Of a stretch of DNA of 64,000 bases, positions 36,111-47,959 are shown in pieces (the first letter of the stretch is position 1; each line of letters starts with the position of its first letter). Both the position numbers and the translations under genes were made by a program. Location of the stretch: the NCBI GenBank assembly GCA_026874595.1, contig CM049320.1, positions 18,118,988 to 18,182,987 on the forward strand. The letters run 5' to 3'. Source of the DNA: Sipunculus nudus (taxonomy: Eukaryota > Annelida > Sipuncula > Golfingiida > Sipunculidae). The notes beneath the pieces were generated by a model. That model did no database searches, was not told the DNA's origin, and saw nothing but the letters and a program-made list of their open reading frames with translations.

Positions 36111-36702
36111 CCATGGGTTATATTCATAGTTATATTCAGATACATGTCCCTTGAAAGAAAATCGATAAGACTCCGTGTTTGGACTATTTGTTCTCAGTTA
36201 TACCCAATGTTCTTAAACAAAAATCAGCACAATATTTTCGATAGTCTGCGAAAAAGGAGCGAAAAGTCGGAAGAAAACATAGCACAACGCCAACAACCAC
36301 AGAACATTTCATTTTTAAATATACACTTATAAATGTTCACGGTCTTTTAAATAAACAGGCGCCATATTGGTTTAACATTTCGTGTTTTGGTATTTAAAGA
36401 GGTAGTGGACCGCCAAATGTATTTTGGTCTTTTTCAGTGTGCATTATATATATCGTGCCTACATGTGTCTAGGGCTTCCTCACGCTCTCCCTATGCGTTA
36501 ATTAATGATTAATTGGATATATGATGAATACTTTTTTAATTAAAGGTTTTTTTGGTTGAGGTAACCGCCTCCATTTTTATGCACTCTTATCCTTATCTAA
36601 TTCTTAATCTAAGTATGTACAGCTGCAGAGTTCCGTTTCGGTATGGGACTACGTGACAGGGTGGTAGCACTCGTATATTTTTTTATATCCTTGTGTCACC
36701 AA

Positions 36703-36938
36703 GGCCCGGTGTCTACCGCACCTGCGGTTCCTGCGTGTGTAATCAAACCCATTGCTTGGTCATCAAACCGAGGAAACCCCCAAAGACGCACTCGTTTGTG
36801 AAAGATACCCAGCTAAGCCTGCAGAGCGGTTACCCCGGATGGGGACCGACCGAGAATATCTCCCCGCCTCAGCTGAGATATGAAATCACAACCTCCCGGC
36901 TTTGAGTCATGTGCTCTAGCCCTGAGACACAGAAACCG
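36703..36938 (-). mobile_element. tRNA-derived SINE-like element, copy 2
   Basis: Same family and orientation as 13641-13852. On the minus strand it begins GTGTCTCAGGGCTAGAGC (A-box-like), then GACTCAAAGCCGGGAGG and GGTTGTGATTTC (degenerate B box). The body shares CCATTGCTTGGTCAT and the GAGGAAACCCCCAAAGACGC stretch with copy 1. The tRNA head is better preserved at its A box than at its B box. Confidence 0.65.
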
Positions 36939-37440
36939 GTTATTATATAAGTACTTGGATAATTACATATCCCGGTGAACCAAACACTACATGCGTCAAG
37001 ATTTAAGAGATCACCCAATCATATGACATAATATTTTACTTGATACCTGTAATATCTGCTGATTCTGTTGTTCTCAGGTATATCTCAAGATATTATTAAA
37101 CGCTGAATTAAGTAACTGACCATCTAATCACATACATGCACCTATTGTAGTTTGACGCAGATTCAAATTGTAAAAAAAGAAGCAGCATCATAAATGAATG
37201 TCTTATCTCATCAGTGATAAAAGGGGGAAAATGCTGAGTCTGTAATTTGTGCTAGGCCTCTTATATGAAAGCTATTTGTACCCCATAGGTTTTACTACAC
37301 AGTAAGAATAACAGGATAACATAAACAAAGTGTAAACATTTCAATGGATGTTTTATGTCAAAGTACAGGGTAGCTATGATTCTTGACCTTTAGATGTGCA
37401 AAAGTAACATTTATTAAGATATATTTAGTGTTCACACACA

Positions 37441-37442
<2 letters not shown>

Positions 37443-37471
<29 letters not shown>
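37443..37471 (+). repeat. AT microsatellite
   Basis: Short (TA)n run followed by TGTATGTATGTGTG. No gene was recognised between 36939 and 38384. Confidence 0.85.
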
Positions 37472-37481
<10 letters not shown>

Positions 37482-38384
37482 GTGATTGTATGAAAGTACT
37501 GATCTGCTAATCCTAAATCCTCATTCGTAACTTATAATGCACTTACTTTTATTGCAATTAATGTACGAATAACCCTCATTCTTTCGTCTATGTGAAATAC
37601 AAACAAAACTCTGTAGGATTGATTCTGCTATATCGCTGTATGTAAAGGAACAGTGCATGGACAGCCTCAGTTAAGTCTACGGCTCAGTGGTTGTCTTCGG
37701 CTACAATAGCATGCTGAATGCTATAATGCATTATATGTCGTACTGGATAAACACAGTTGATTCTTTAAATCCCAAGACTACGTCTTCATTCCTTTCTCAA
37801 AATGTGTCATTATTTGGACTCAGATGATACAGAGAATTACGATACCTATATTTGTACCATTAAAACCAAGTGTCTCTGTTTTCATTTTAAATAACGTTCT
37901 TATCGGGATTGCAATTACAGATTTAAAAAAATAGGGACCATGTGACCTTGATCCTTGGGACTTAAAATTCATAAAGATTTTCCCCTGTCGGTAGGTGAGC
38001 CAAATGAAAGATATGGAAGGTGCTAAGTTGTCAATCAGGGCTAAAAGAGTCTCGCAAGCAGTGGGACTCTCTATTTTGACTTAACAAACCAAATGGTCAA
38101 AATCAAATATTTTATTAATGGTTATAGCTGAACGTGATTCCAGTTGGCATCATATTCATAAAGCCTTCCATATCAACATAGGTAACAAAATCCAGCACCA
38201 TTCATGCATAATTTATGTGAAATAGTTGCCTTAGGCGTTGTTTTTTTCTGAAAATGAACATATTCAGGTGAAATTTCACAAATGCCGGTCACATGTGCTT
38301 ATTACATTATAATTGTTAACAGTTTCATGTCTGAAAATCTAACGGTTTTTATTTGAGTCCTATACACAGACTGTACACGGACGA

Positions 38385-38445
38385 ATGGATGGACGGCCGG
38401 ACTGACAACGGGTCATCCCTATAGCTCAGATGATTTACAGTCATA
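38385..38445 (+). repeat. End of the dispersed GGACGG/palindrome repeat family
   Basis: GGACGAATGGATGGACGGCC then GACAACGGGTC and ATAGCTCAGATGATTTACAG. This is the same terminal arrangement as at 27.1 and 51.1 kb, with a damaged second palindrome arm. Confidence 0.55.
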
Positions 38446-38802
38446 GCCGCGCTGATAATAATAATCTACATTGTTTCGCCTCTGTTAAGACAACAATACC
38501 TGTCAAGATATCCTATTCTTTATCGCTGCAGTTGAAAACCTTGATGAGGTCTAAGGACGCCTTTAGAGGATGCTGTCTCCGGTTATAATAGTTTTTGCAA
38601 ATATGCTAATATATTATATCAAATGTTGCATTTATTGTTTGTACTCCATAATTTGTTATGTTGTCCATTTATTTACACAATGTATCACGATAACTGTATT
38701 TGAACCATTTACAGCAATCGCCCCTTGAAACATTTAGGGTCACACTGCAGTCCGGACTGCTACCTGCATTTGTGTTAGGGATATCAAAGGAATCTAATCC
38801 AT

Positions 38803-39058
38803 TCAGTGATACCAAAAAAAATCAGATTTTACAAATCCAACTGAAATAAAAAAAATAAAATGAGGACGATAATAAAACCGCTGAGTAGCGTAAAGACCGC
38901 TAGTGTTCTGCAGTAACTGTTCGTCATGACTTTGGTCGTCATTCATATCTGGGTTTCCTATCCAGTGTACTGACGTTGGGTCAACGTGGCCGGTTGTTGG
39001 GTTCAGCTCCGCCGAAAGAACCCTTAGCCCCATTATGCCATCCATATCCTGAATCAAC
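38803..39058 (-). CDS. Possible single exon, unrecognised
   Basis: Minus-strand open frame directly behind a strong acceptor (TTCTTCCTCTTCAG at 39059). In phase 2 it reads IMGLRVLSAELNPTTGHVD, then TSVHWIGNPDMNDDQSHDEQ, and stays open to 38803. In phase 0 it reads VDSGYGWHNGAKGSFGGAE and stops after 25 codons, as a last exon would. Neither peptide belongs to a family I recognise. No partner exon was found and the donor side is weak. It could equally be a remnant. Confidence 0.25.
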
Positions 39059-39253
39059 CTGAAGAGGAAGAAAATGGTACTGATATCGTGTCTGTATAAA
39101 GAAAACCCTTTGTATCGTAAAGGACCGTTGGCCAAGTGATTGAATGTTTATTTATGGTTAAATGAAAAGAAATACGTATCATCACTAGCCAATTCATTAC
39201 CATTCGGATGTTCAAGAGATTTCTTACCACTAAGTGTTCGGTTAGAATTATGT

Positions 39254-39931
39254 TTATCTTATAATACAATATCTTACAAGATATCTTATGGATTGTATAC
39301 CTCTCCTATCTGTCAATCTCAGGTAGAACTTGTTTCTGGAATGCAGGTCAATATATTCTTTGTAAGGAAAAAGAATTTCTTTAAGCTCATGACAATTTCT
39401 GATTCGTCTGTCTTGTAAACCAGCGTACGTTGAGACAGCTCTTCCACGTAACACCAGCCCATGTTGACGAAATAAAAACTGAAAAATAATCCCTGTGAAG
39501 ACTTCACTTTTCTGATAATCAAGAATTAAAGCGCTAGTTTTAAGTTTACGAATTCCAAGTTCCCACCACCACCTTGAAAAGCGGCGCTTTTTCTTAGTTG
39601 TGTATTGATAAATGGTTCTATTGAAAGAAAATAAAGTGTACTCCAATTTGCGTAACTGAGATGAAACTCGATCTTGCCTAATCTTGTTCACACTAAAAGC
39701 GTCAATTCCTCTTTTTTGAAAGAAAATCATGACGTAAAAATTCGTCAAATCAAAATCCAAATACCAGATTGGAGAATGACCTCTCTTATAAATACCAGCT
39801 TTACTTCCAAGTCTTGAAAGCGTTTGAAGAAAACTGTTTAAACCTGTCGTGTTGTCTGAAAATAGGTTAAAATTATTCAGAGATGATTTATCTCGCTCAG
39901 AACTACAATATCTTGAAAGGGAAACAAGCAA
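39254..39931 (-). CDS. Unassigned 225-codon open reading frame
   Basis: This is the longest uninterrupted frame in the window. The predicted peptide is basic and rich in aromatic residues, with RRFSRWWWELGIRKLK in the middle; I see no catalytic motif, signal peptide or clear membrane segment. No splice site pairs it with other exons. It may be a fragment of an intronless or mobile-element gene, or a chance frame. I do not recognise it and assign no function. Confidence 0.25.
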   Translation of the reverse strand: MLVSLSRYCSSERDKSSLNNFNLFSDNTTGLNSFLQTLSRLGSKAGIYKRGHSPIWYLDFDLTNFYVMIFFQKRGIDAFSVNKIRQDRVSSQLRKLEYTLFSFNRTIYQYTTKKKRRFSRWWWELGIRKLKTSALILDYQKSEVFTGIIFQFLFRQHGLVLRGRAVSTYAGLQDRRIRNCHELKEILFPYKEYIDLHSRNKFYLRLTDRRGIQSIRYLVRYCIIR

Positions 39932-40392
39932 AATGGTTCCTTCAACGGCATAAGTTCTCCAATGTGTTGCATGTGTGTTTATATACTGAAAGATTAATTC
40001 TAAACGAGTGTCACAGACGGGCTGCGAACAGGGATTGAAAAGACGCTAACAACCACAGAAAATTTCATTTTTTATCCAATTCAAATATGATCTCTCTTTT
40101 GCTGATCCGCATGCCTGGAAGTTCAGAAAGGTTTTGCTCTAAAATTCATTATCGAGCAGATAAAGTGGACCAGACACAGTCGACTCAAACAAAATAAATG
40201 CCCTGTCCATTTGTTTCTACGGTGAGTAGCCATGCAAACTTTCCAACGTTTTCCCTCTTTGCTCTTCCTCGTTTAGTTGGACACATTAGAAAATGAACTT
40301 TGACCGATCAAAGAAAAAAAAGCGTTAGTGATCATTATGAAACTACGGAAGCGTATTGCTGCCATCTAGTAAAAGAAAAATAAATTATTAAT

Positions 40393-40644
40393 CTCGTACG
40401 TACGACATAGTATCTCGTACGTACGACATAGTATCCCGTACGTACGACATACTATCTCGTACGTACGACATATTATCTCGTACGTACGACATATTATCTC
40501 GTTCGTATGACATATTATCTCGTACGTACGACATATTATCTCGTACGTACGACATACTATCTCGTACGTACGACATATTATCTCGTACGTACGACATATT
40601 ATCTCGTACGTACGACATACTATCTCGTACGTGTGACATAATAA
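40393..40644 (+). repeat. Palindromic 21-bp minisatellite, 12 copies
   Basis: Twelve head-to-tail units of 21 bp, consensus CTCGTACGTACGACATATTAT. The central TCGTACGTACGA is a perfect 12-bp palindrome. Most units differ only at one or two positions (ATAGTAT, ATACTAT or ATATTAT tails); unit 6 (CGTTCGTATGAC) and the last unit are the most diverged. Because 21 is a multiple of 3, it yields a fortuitous minus-strand repeat peptide (SYVRDNM)n. Confidence 0.95.
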
Positions 40645-42734
40645 ATCTTACGGATATTTCACAGACTACAAAACAGACCAACTGATATATGTATAAGCAA
40701 TATATATATATATGTTAAATAATGTATGTTCTCCACCTCCTTGCAAACAGTTTGAACACCGTTGAAACGAACGTATATATATTTCTTTATTTATTTATAT
40801 ATATTATATATTTAAATGCTATTCGATTATATTATATTTCTGTGTCTGGGTTTCTGAAATATTTCAAGGAAGCGAAATATATCAAGTCGTTTGTCTGCAG
40901 GTCATATACGGAACTTTCACTTTTAGATAGAGGATTAAATACTGTTGGCAGCGTATGATGATAAAATGATGAGCCTGTCATAGTATTATTAAAAAAAAAT
41001 ATTGCCTTTGCCAAATTGAAAAGAAGAGGACAGCTACCAAATAGCCTAATTTTTAGTGTTTGAGTATTGTGCAGTTTTCTCATATTCATAATTGATCTAA
41101 AAATTAGATTTATGATATAACGCACGGTGTAGTGGATCGTTAAAAATATTTAATGTATATACAACTATTGATATAATATGTGGGTAGCGGAACAGTCCAC
41201 AACCCATTTTATGCGGTACATATAATTTAATTTTTTATTTCAATTAAATAAAAACAATATTAAAGACTATAACTCATGGAAATGCGATTAATCTGTGAAA
41301 GAAGAATACAAAATTATAATACAAGTATTTTGTTCATATGTCAGGCTGAAGTGGTGGTAAAGCCTACACCTCAGATCGGTTTGATTTGCGGATAAGTATA
41401 AAATCTTATATGTGGTACATGTACGTGTAACTTGTCCTACTACTGAAGACACCATGAAGTTAAACTTATGGGATCAAGCACTCCGTTTCATAATTAACAT
41501 AGGAATCATTAACCTCTCCTTATTGGCATCTTTGTATTATAGACACCTCTGTAAGTGACACTTAAGGTTCATATTCATTTGCAATAATATGTGTATTGTT
41601 TCACGTTATTAACTCATTTTGGGTGAAACGAAAGTTGTCCAGCAAATCCATGCCGACACACGAGCGTAATATCTCCTGTTCACTGGTTTTATACGTTGTC
41701 ATGGTTCTGTCTGTGAGTTAACACAGTCCTCGTGTGTCTGTTTACCATTACAAGACCCCTTGACTAGAGGCAAGATCTTAGTTGAGCACACGCGAAAATT
41801 ATAAAAAAAGAGAACAAACATGAAAAAAGAAACACCCGGAGAAGCTAGAAAATCTTGATTTGTGAAGTTGGGTTGTACGTCCAACAGGTCGCGTGATCGC
41901 CGTTTGTTTTTCATCATTCATCGCACCCGTGGCAAGCCTTTTTCCACTTGCGTAACGGATTTAGCAAACGGTTTTAGAACGAAATATTGAAGGATACCGT
42001 AATATTTAAGGAGACTACACTGTATTTCATATATACTTAATATACCTGGTATGTGAAAGGTAAATAGGTTCACTCTTCACGGATTTTAATCTCCACTACA
42101 ATCCTCCTTTCTCTCTCTCTCTCTCTATATATATATACATATATATATATATGTATATATATGTATGTATGTATTTGTGTGTGTGTATGTGTGTGTGTGT
42201 GAAAAGACTGAAAGCCTCGGGAGATATTGCCAGCGCTGTGTTAGAATAGCTGAGCTGGTGGATACTATTAATGTCATTAGTAATACGTATAATGTCTATC
42301 AGTTCTTGTTCTTGTTTGAAAAGATAAAATATCCCACATGTGCAAGGGACACAGCTTTGTTATTGTCACTTGCGAGGGACCCCTATGCTTATATAGCAAA
42401 CTGAATATGGAAATAGAATTTAGAAACGGGACTATGCACAAGTGCAAATGTTCATCTGTTTCAAATGTGATGAAATAACTGTCCTTGATCTGATAGTAAC
42501 ATCAAACATGAATACCTCTAGAAATAAACTCACTTTTATTAAAACACACATATATGTATATAGCCTAATTTTTAGCAATAGTCTGATTTATATACAATAT
42601 GTATTGGTAGTGTGCCAATTAATCTGTTTAACCAATGATTGATCGCTACCTTTATAATCGATTAAATTCGTTACATATTTGTGTTCTTGTATATTTCTAA
42701 CGGGATTAGATTCTTTACATGTACACACATAATC

Positions 42735-42737
<3 letters not shown>

Positions 42738-42784
<47 letters not shown>
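42738..42784 (+). repeat. AT microsatellite abutting a MITE
   Basis: (TA)n run directly left of the MITE at 42785. Its TA ending supplies the likely target site. Confidence 0.9.
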
Positions 42785-42787
<3 letters not shown>

Positions 42788-43071
42788 GGAAATCTTTCTA
42801 AAGTTGTGGCCTTTGATGTTGTCCGGGGCGAGTGATCAGTGTCCGCCTGAGATGGCTTATCGTGTCCGTATTTGTCAGTTTCATTTACTCTTAGAATGTT
42901 CGTTTGAGTTGCAATCTGCTGTCCGTTGTCCGCAGTAGCGATCCAGGTGTCCGCCTTGTAGAGGTTCTGCTAATACACAACATATACGGAATTAAGAAGG
43001 GGCTAAATTCTCTTGTCCGTTATAGCCAGTCGTCCGCCTAAGTGAGGTGTCCGTTAGACCAGTTTTCACTG
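42785..43071. mobile_element. MITE with CAG-starting terminal inverted repeats and TA target site
   Basis: A 287-bp element. It begins CAGGGAAATCTTTCTAAAG and its reverse complement begins CAGTGAAAACTGGTCTAACG, so the outer 11 bp form imperfect terminal inverted repeats (CAGKGAAAWCT). It is bounded by TA on both sides. The interior repeats GTGTCCGCCT/TGTCCGTTA words. It lies between the arms of the larger inverted repeat, so it is probably a later, nested insertion. Confidence 0.65.
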
Positions 43072-43394
43072 TATATATGAGAGAAAGAGCCGATTGTAGT
43101 AGAGAGTTTAAAATCCACGAAAAGTGGTTTCTAACGGAACTATTTACATTTCACATACATGGTATATTAAGTATACATGAAATACAGTGTAGTCTCCTTA
43201 AAGTTTACCGTATCTGTCAATATTTCGTTCTAAAACCGATTGCTAAATCCGTTACACCAGTTGAAAAGAGCTTGCCTCGGGCGCAATCAACGACGAAAAA
43301 CAAACACAGAGATCACGCCACTTGGTTGTGGTACAGCCCAACGTGTTTTCGTTTTAGTAGTTGAGCACATGTACGCCAAAATTGAGTTATCACC

Positions 43395-43455
43395 CGGGAC
43401 GAATTTATGGACGGAAGGACGAACAGACAGGGCGATCAATATAGTTAACTAACAA
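43395..43455 (+). repeat. Fragment of GGACGGAAGGACGAACAGAC-type repeat
   Basis: GGACGAATTTATGGACGGAA followed by GGACGAACAGACAGGGCGAT resembles the ends of the dispersed family at 27.1, 38.4 and 51.1 kb, here without the terminal palindrome. Confidence 0.35.
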
Positions 43456-44756
43456 TTCTGACTTTTAAGGGAACTAGAAGTATATCAGACCACTATATTA
43501 CCGTATTCCGTTCATACAGATACTGTATCTTACTTGTTCGCCTTCCTCATTCTATGGACAAAATGATATAATGAAGGGAAAACCAGGGGGAAAAAGCCGA
43601 CATGTAGAACAGTTGACTAAAGGAAATATTGGAACAAAGATAATGTGGGAGTCGGATGGATGTATCTTCCTAAAAGAAGAGCTTCCTTTAAGGTTTAAAG
43701 GCTTAAACATTAAGTTTAAAAATAATTAAATTCCGTGCTCAGGAAAAAAGCTACACACGGGCAATGTCACGGACCTTTATTTAACACATGAACACATAGC
43801 TAGTTGTACACATATATAATATACATATAAGATACTTCAGTAACATAATGCATTATCACGATTCAGAATAAACCTGGCCATTATTAAAGTCAAAGTAATC
43901 AGCAGAACTATGAGACGCCTCTCTCTCCTGAGGCCATGGAAAATAAAAACATAAAACAACAGCAGCTTCTACATATGTACTCTGCCGTATCATTCAGCAA
44001 ATTTTACATTTTACAGTCAGAAATTGGTACTTGCGCCATTGTGGCCCACATAATTAAGTATAATACCTGTCTGATGTAGATGACTGACTGCCCGTTACCA
44101 TCAATCTAATCATGTCCATGTTAAAACAAGGACGACCGCTTCTAGCATGATTTAAAATTCTGGATTATATATGGATAAAGGTGGCTTATTATATATATAA
44201 ACCAATAAATTTGGTTTAAAAGTTGCATTAATTGAGAATTTTCAATGTAAGTACCTTTGTTTCTTCTGACTTTTATTGATAAAGCTTTATATTTTGGGAT
44301 TTAAGTCACGTAAATCAGCTGAGAAGTTGCTTAAAATTGAGAATTTGCTATGTAAGGGCCTTCGAGATTACAAACGTAAAATTTACGTTGTACGTTGATA
44401 AGTATGTGTGAATTATTAAAAAAAATATTAAATATTCTGCAACAATTTAATCCATGTTATTATATAGTCAAGACAGTTCACTTGACCATACTAACCCCCA
44501 GTAAACTGAAGATACTAACCATCCATATCTTAAAATTGTGCATGTAACTTCAGATCTCCCAGCTCTGCTTAAAAACAGCTAGTATTCACCCATAATAATT
44601 AAATTAATATTAACATAAACTGTCAAGCCATATTATTGCTTTATTATTATTATTTGCATATTTAACAGTCATGATTATTGCTATGCATCTGCATATAAAC
44701 ATCTGACATCAGCGATCGCATCATTAGGGTATATAATTGATAATATATATATATAA

Positions 44757-44816
<60 letters not shown>

Positions 44817-47730
44817 TCAGGCTGTTTAAAACCTGTCTTTTAACAAAGAATCACATAGACATTTCAATAGCTGATGTAGGATCAATGTGAACCATTACAT
44901 TTTCTTTATATTCATCATATCAACAATAAATGATGAGTACGTCTGACTGACATATACCAAGTATATCAGGTGACATATTAAAAAGTACATGTATTCCTAC
45001 ATTCAAAGATGTAATAATTAATGACACTAGCAGTTAATTACAGCCATTTCATAACATATCTAACACACTGACATAGGATATTTACAACAATATGCAGTCT
45101 GACCGACAGATTCACTCTTTAGTGTCTACCGGTGCATTTTACAGATCACATTTACTAAAACAACATAGAGAATCCGTTGATTCTTGACTTAAGCAGATAT
45201 ATTTTTGTTCAAGCATGGTACGTTTGTATTATAACGACAGCCAACATGAATATGCATACTATTTCATGATTATGCAAAAACGTTTAAGAATATCATGCCC
45301 TAAATCTGAATATACTGGAACAATGAAGTATTGAAAACTGAGGTAGATAAAAGTTGTCAATACTTGCGCTATTAACATCTATTTGTACTCTTTGGCTATC
45401 ACTAATGAAATATTTACATAACATAATCACATTATCACGATGATGAAATTAATGATTGTTTGGACATGACGGAAAATCCTATTTAACTTTTATTAATTAA
45501 TCTGTTGATGAATCAACATGAAGATACATTTATTATGCAACCAATGATCCATATGAATTATCCATACAAAGCGAAGTTTGAGTGTTATAAAGATTTATAG
45601 CAACCATGCACGGCATAAGACCAACTTACGGTTATGCAATAATAGAATGGAGGTCTTCGATTTCCTTTCAGCACTTTTGAGATACCTTAATAAAGGTGCA
45701 GGTCTTAAGAATGTTTTCTTAACAATGGAAATGTCGAGATTATTGTCTATTTGATGATGATTAAACTGATGGGAAAATACGTTTCACAAGTTTGTATTTT
45801 TTGACAGTTTTCTAGAATTTCGTAAAATTTTGAGTACTTAAATTTTAAATCGTTTAAAGGCACACAGCCCTGAATATTAGAATTTGCAGATTTATTTTAT
45901 TCCCAGGAGTTTCTTTTCCATTGTTAGTTGTACAGATTTCTTCTACATCCAATTCCTACATCATTAATTCTTCTACGTTATAATAGAGTTCCTAGCTTTG
46001 AGTAAAATGACTGCAAACTCTGAAAGTATCAGTGCAAAAGAACATACCAGGCACAGTAAACAAAAACAAAGGGCAGTAATGCTGGAATGAAGATAATTCA
46101 TTACATGAACATGAGCCACATACAATACAACCATGACAAAATACAGCAACATAACCTGCAACAGGTAACATTCAGACTAAACATATTTGGAAGTTAACTT
46201 TTTAACAAAATAATATACACTCACATTGCATTCACATGATCGATATATATTTATCATAACTGACAACTTTATATCAAACAAATACTTTGCAAAACCTTAT
46301 TTTTTAATATCTGACACCTATTTATTTAGAATGCCATTAAAGATAGAAACATATATTGAATTTTAAAATATTGACTATGTTAAAACTGATTTATTGTCAA
46401 GGCTACATTCTCATTTTGAATGACAATCGAGTAAACTCTAAATGTTTAATAGAAACTATCTTTTATGCAGTTAGGCTATGACTTGCTGGGCTGACAACAG
46501 CGAAAACTCCTAGTTCAAAGAACGCATCAGATAATACAAACATAAATACATCACCCTTTTTTAAATTAATTATGTCAAATGCATTTAAATATCATACCAT
46601 TAACATCAAAAACCGATATCTGTACTTCATATATATCTCAAATTATGATGTTTAGCTATTCGAGATAGTAGCACTAGTCAAACATGGTGAAATTTAAAAC
46701 ACTGCTCCTTTTTACTAAAAGTTAAACCTATCAAGCTTTTTTATTAGAAATTACAATCTAAAAATAAGTCAAGATTTCCCCTGAAGAAATACTTGTGTTC
46801 TGCATCTATGGTCATGTGACTTGTGCGCTAAAACCATTAGTCCCAAACTCTAATATGCGGAAGTAAATTAGAATCACATGTCAGTTGGGTTTTTTTCTCG
46901 CAGGCAAGATGCCCTGTGTCTCTTAATGCAATCTTTCAGTAAGGTTAGTATAACATAAATAAAATAGAATAAAATACATGTCCATTACAATATCATGTTA
47001 TCATTTACCAATACTGACCACAATAACCCTAGATAACCCAGTGAATATTTATCGGAGCAATAAACAAAGTTTAAAGTTATTCACAAACCACAAGTTAGAC
47101 TTCCCCTAACTGACCGACTTTTTTCAATGTGCAAAACGTTCTTCAACAATGTCTTTCATATCTTTGCCAATCACTTAAATCACTTTAATAACAAAAGGCT
47201 ATATTTCATCAATATAGTGTCAAGAAAAGGTGAATTCATCAGGACCCCTCATAGTGGTAGGCCCTGTTGAACTTCCCGTATGAACTGAAATGCAATTAGA
47301 GACTTATGCTAGTAAAGTTTGGATCTCAGGTCATTATTTGACAAAAAATGTCATGCACACTTCACTTTGTTGGGTTAACAGCGCCCAAGATGATACAATT
47401 AATTTCTTCTTATCGTAAAGTGTCACCATAGACAATGGAATACGACATATTGTATTGTTTACCTAGAATAAGAAATGCCTCCTTTGCATAATGAAGGGAC
47501 ACATGCTAAACAAACAGTAATTTAACCTATCCAACGTAAGTAATACAGTCTACCCATCTGACTTTGTCATATTTGCATGCATGGCAGGTGAGTCACATCA
47601 ATAAATTAACAACTCAGTATTTTTGACATATCCTGAAACATCTGACTACAAGGTTTGAACTCTTGCCATCATTCTGTCATTCACATGCCATGGCTGTCAT
47701 GGCAACTGCTTCTGTCTCGAGCACCTTGCT
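43456..47730. other. No recognised coding sequence
   Basis: Uniformly AT-rich, with short ORFs only. It holds an (AT)n cluster at 44744-44814. If the exon at 47731-47786 is the real last coding exon of a minus-strand gene, the part next to it would be its 3' untranslated region; no boundary can be set. Confidence 0.45.
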
Positions 47731-47786
47731 TCAGCTACCCACCGGGCCAGGCAGGTCACCACGGTTACGGTCAGAGGAAGGGGTCT
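47731..47786 (-). CDS. Candidate last coding exon of a minus-strand gene (perhaps the MEGF-like gene)
   Basis: Behind a good acceptor (TTTTTCTACAAATACTTTCAG, ending at 47787) the minus strand reads TPSSDRNRGDLPGPVGS and stops at 47731-47733, in phase 1. This is the acceptor phase of all the EGF exons at 58.5-63.5 kb. The peptide is polar and disordered, as a cytoplasmic tail would be. The link to the EGF gene rests only on strand, order and phase; 10.7 kb separate them. Confidence 0.35.
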
Positions 47787-47913
47787 CTGAAAGTATTTGT
47801 AGAAAAATATTTAAATTTACGTTCATAATTATAAAGATACAATAACTTATCAACGTACCTTGAGTTTATTGATGTATCCTGCCATAAGAAATGTAAAAGA
47901 CCAAGCCCTAAAA

Positions 47914-47916
<3 letters not shown>

Positions 47917-47957
<41 letters not shown>
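47917..47957 (+). repeat. AT microsatellite
   Basis: (AT)n run of about 40 bp. Just right of it (48050-48080) lies an inverted copy of the CAGCTGAGCG..CCATGGG repeat end. Confidence 0.9.

Positions 47958-47959
<2 letters not shown>

Larger units (their letters stand above)
41867..43342. mobile_element. Long inverted-repeat element (arms about 250 bp)
   Basis: The left arm (about 41867-42120) and the reverse complement of the right arm (about 43078-43342) align for most of their length. Shared words in order: GTTGGG(T/C)TGTAC, GCGTGATC, TTTGTTTTTC, GGCAAGC, GTAACGGATTTAGCAA, CGGTTTTAGAACGAAATATTG, AAGGAGACTACACTGTATTTC, ATACTTAATATACC, ATGTGAAA and GGATTTTAA. The interior holds CT and AT microsatellites and a separate inserted MITE. 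No transposase is visible. It may be a non-autonomous transposon with long terminal inverted repeats, or an inverted duplication. Confidence 0.75.

Noticed and set aside
40388-40681. Minus-strand repeat peptide, and a possible CRISPR-like array
   Set aside because: The units are contiguous 21-bp tandem copies with no spacers, so this is a minisatellite; the peptide exists only because 21 is divisible by 3.
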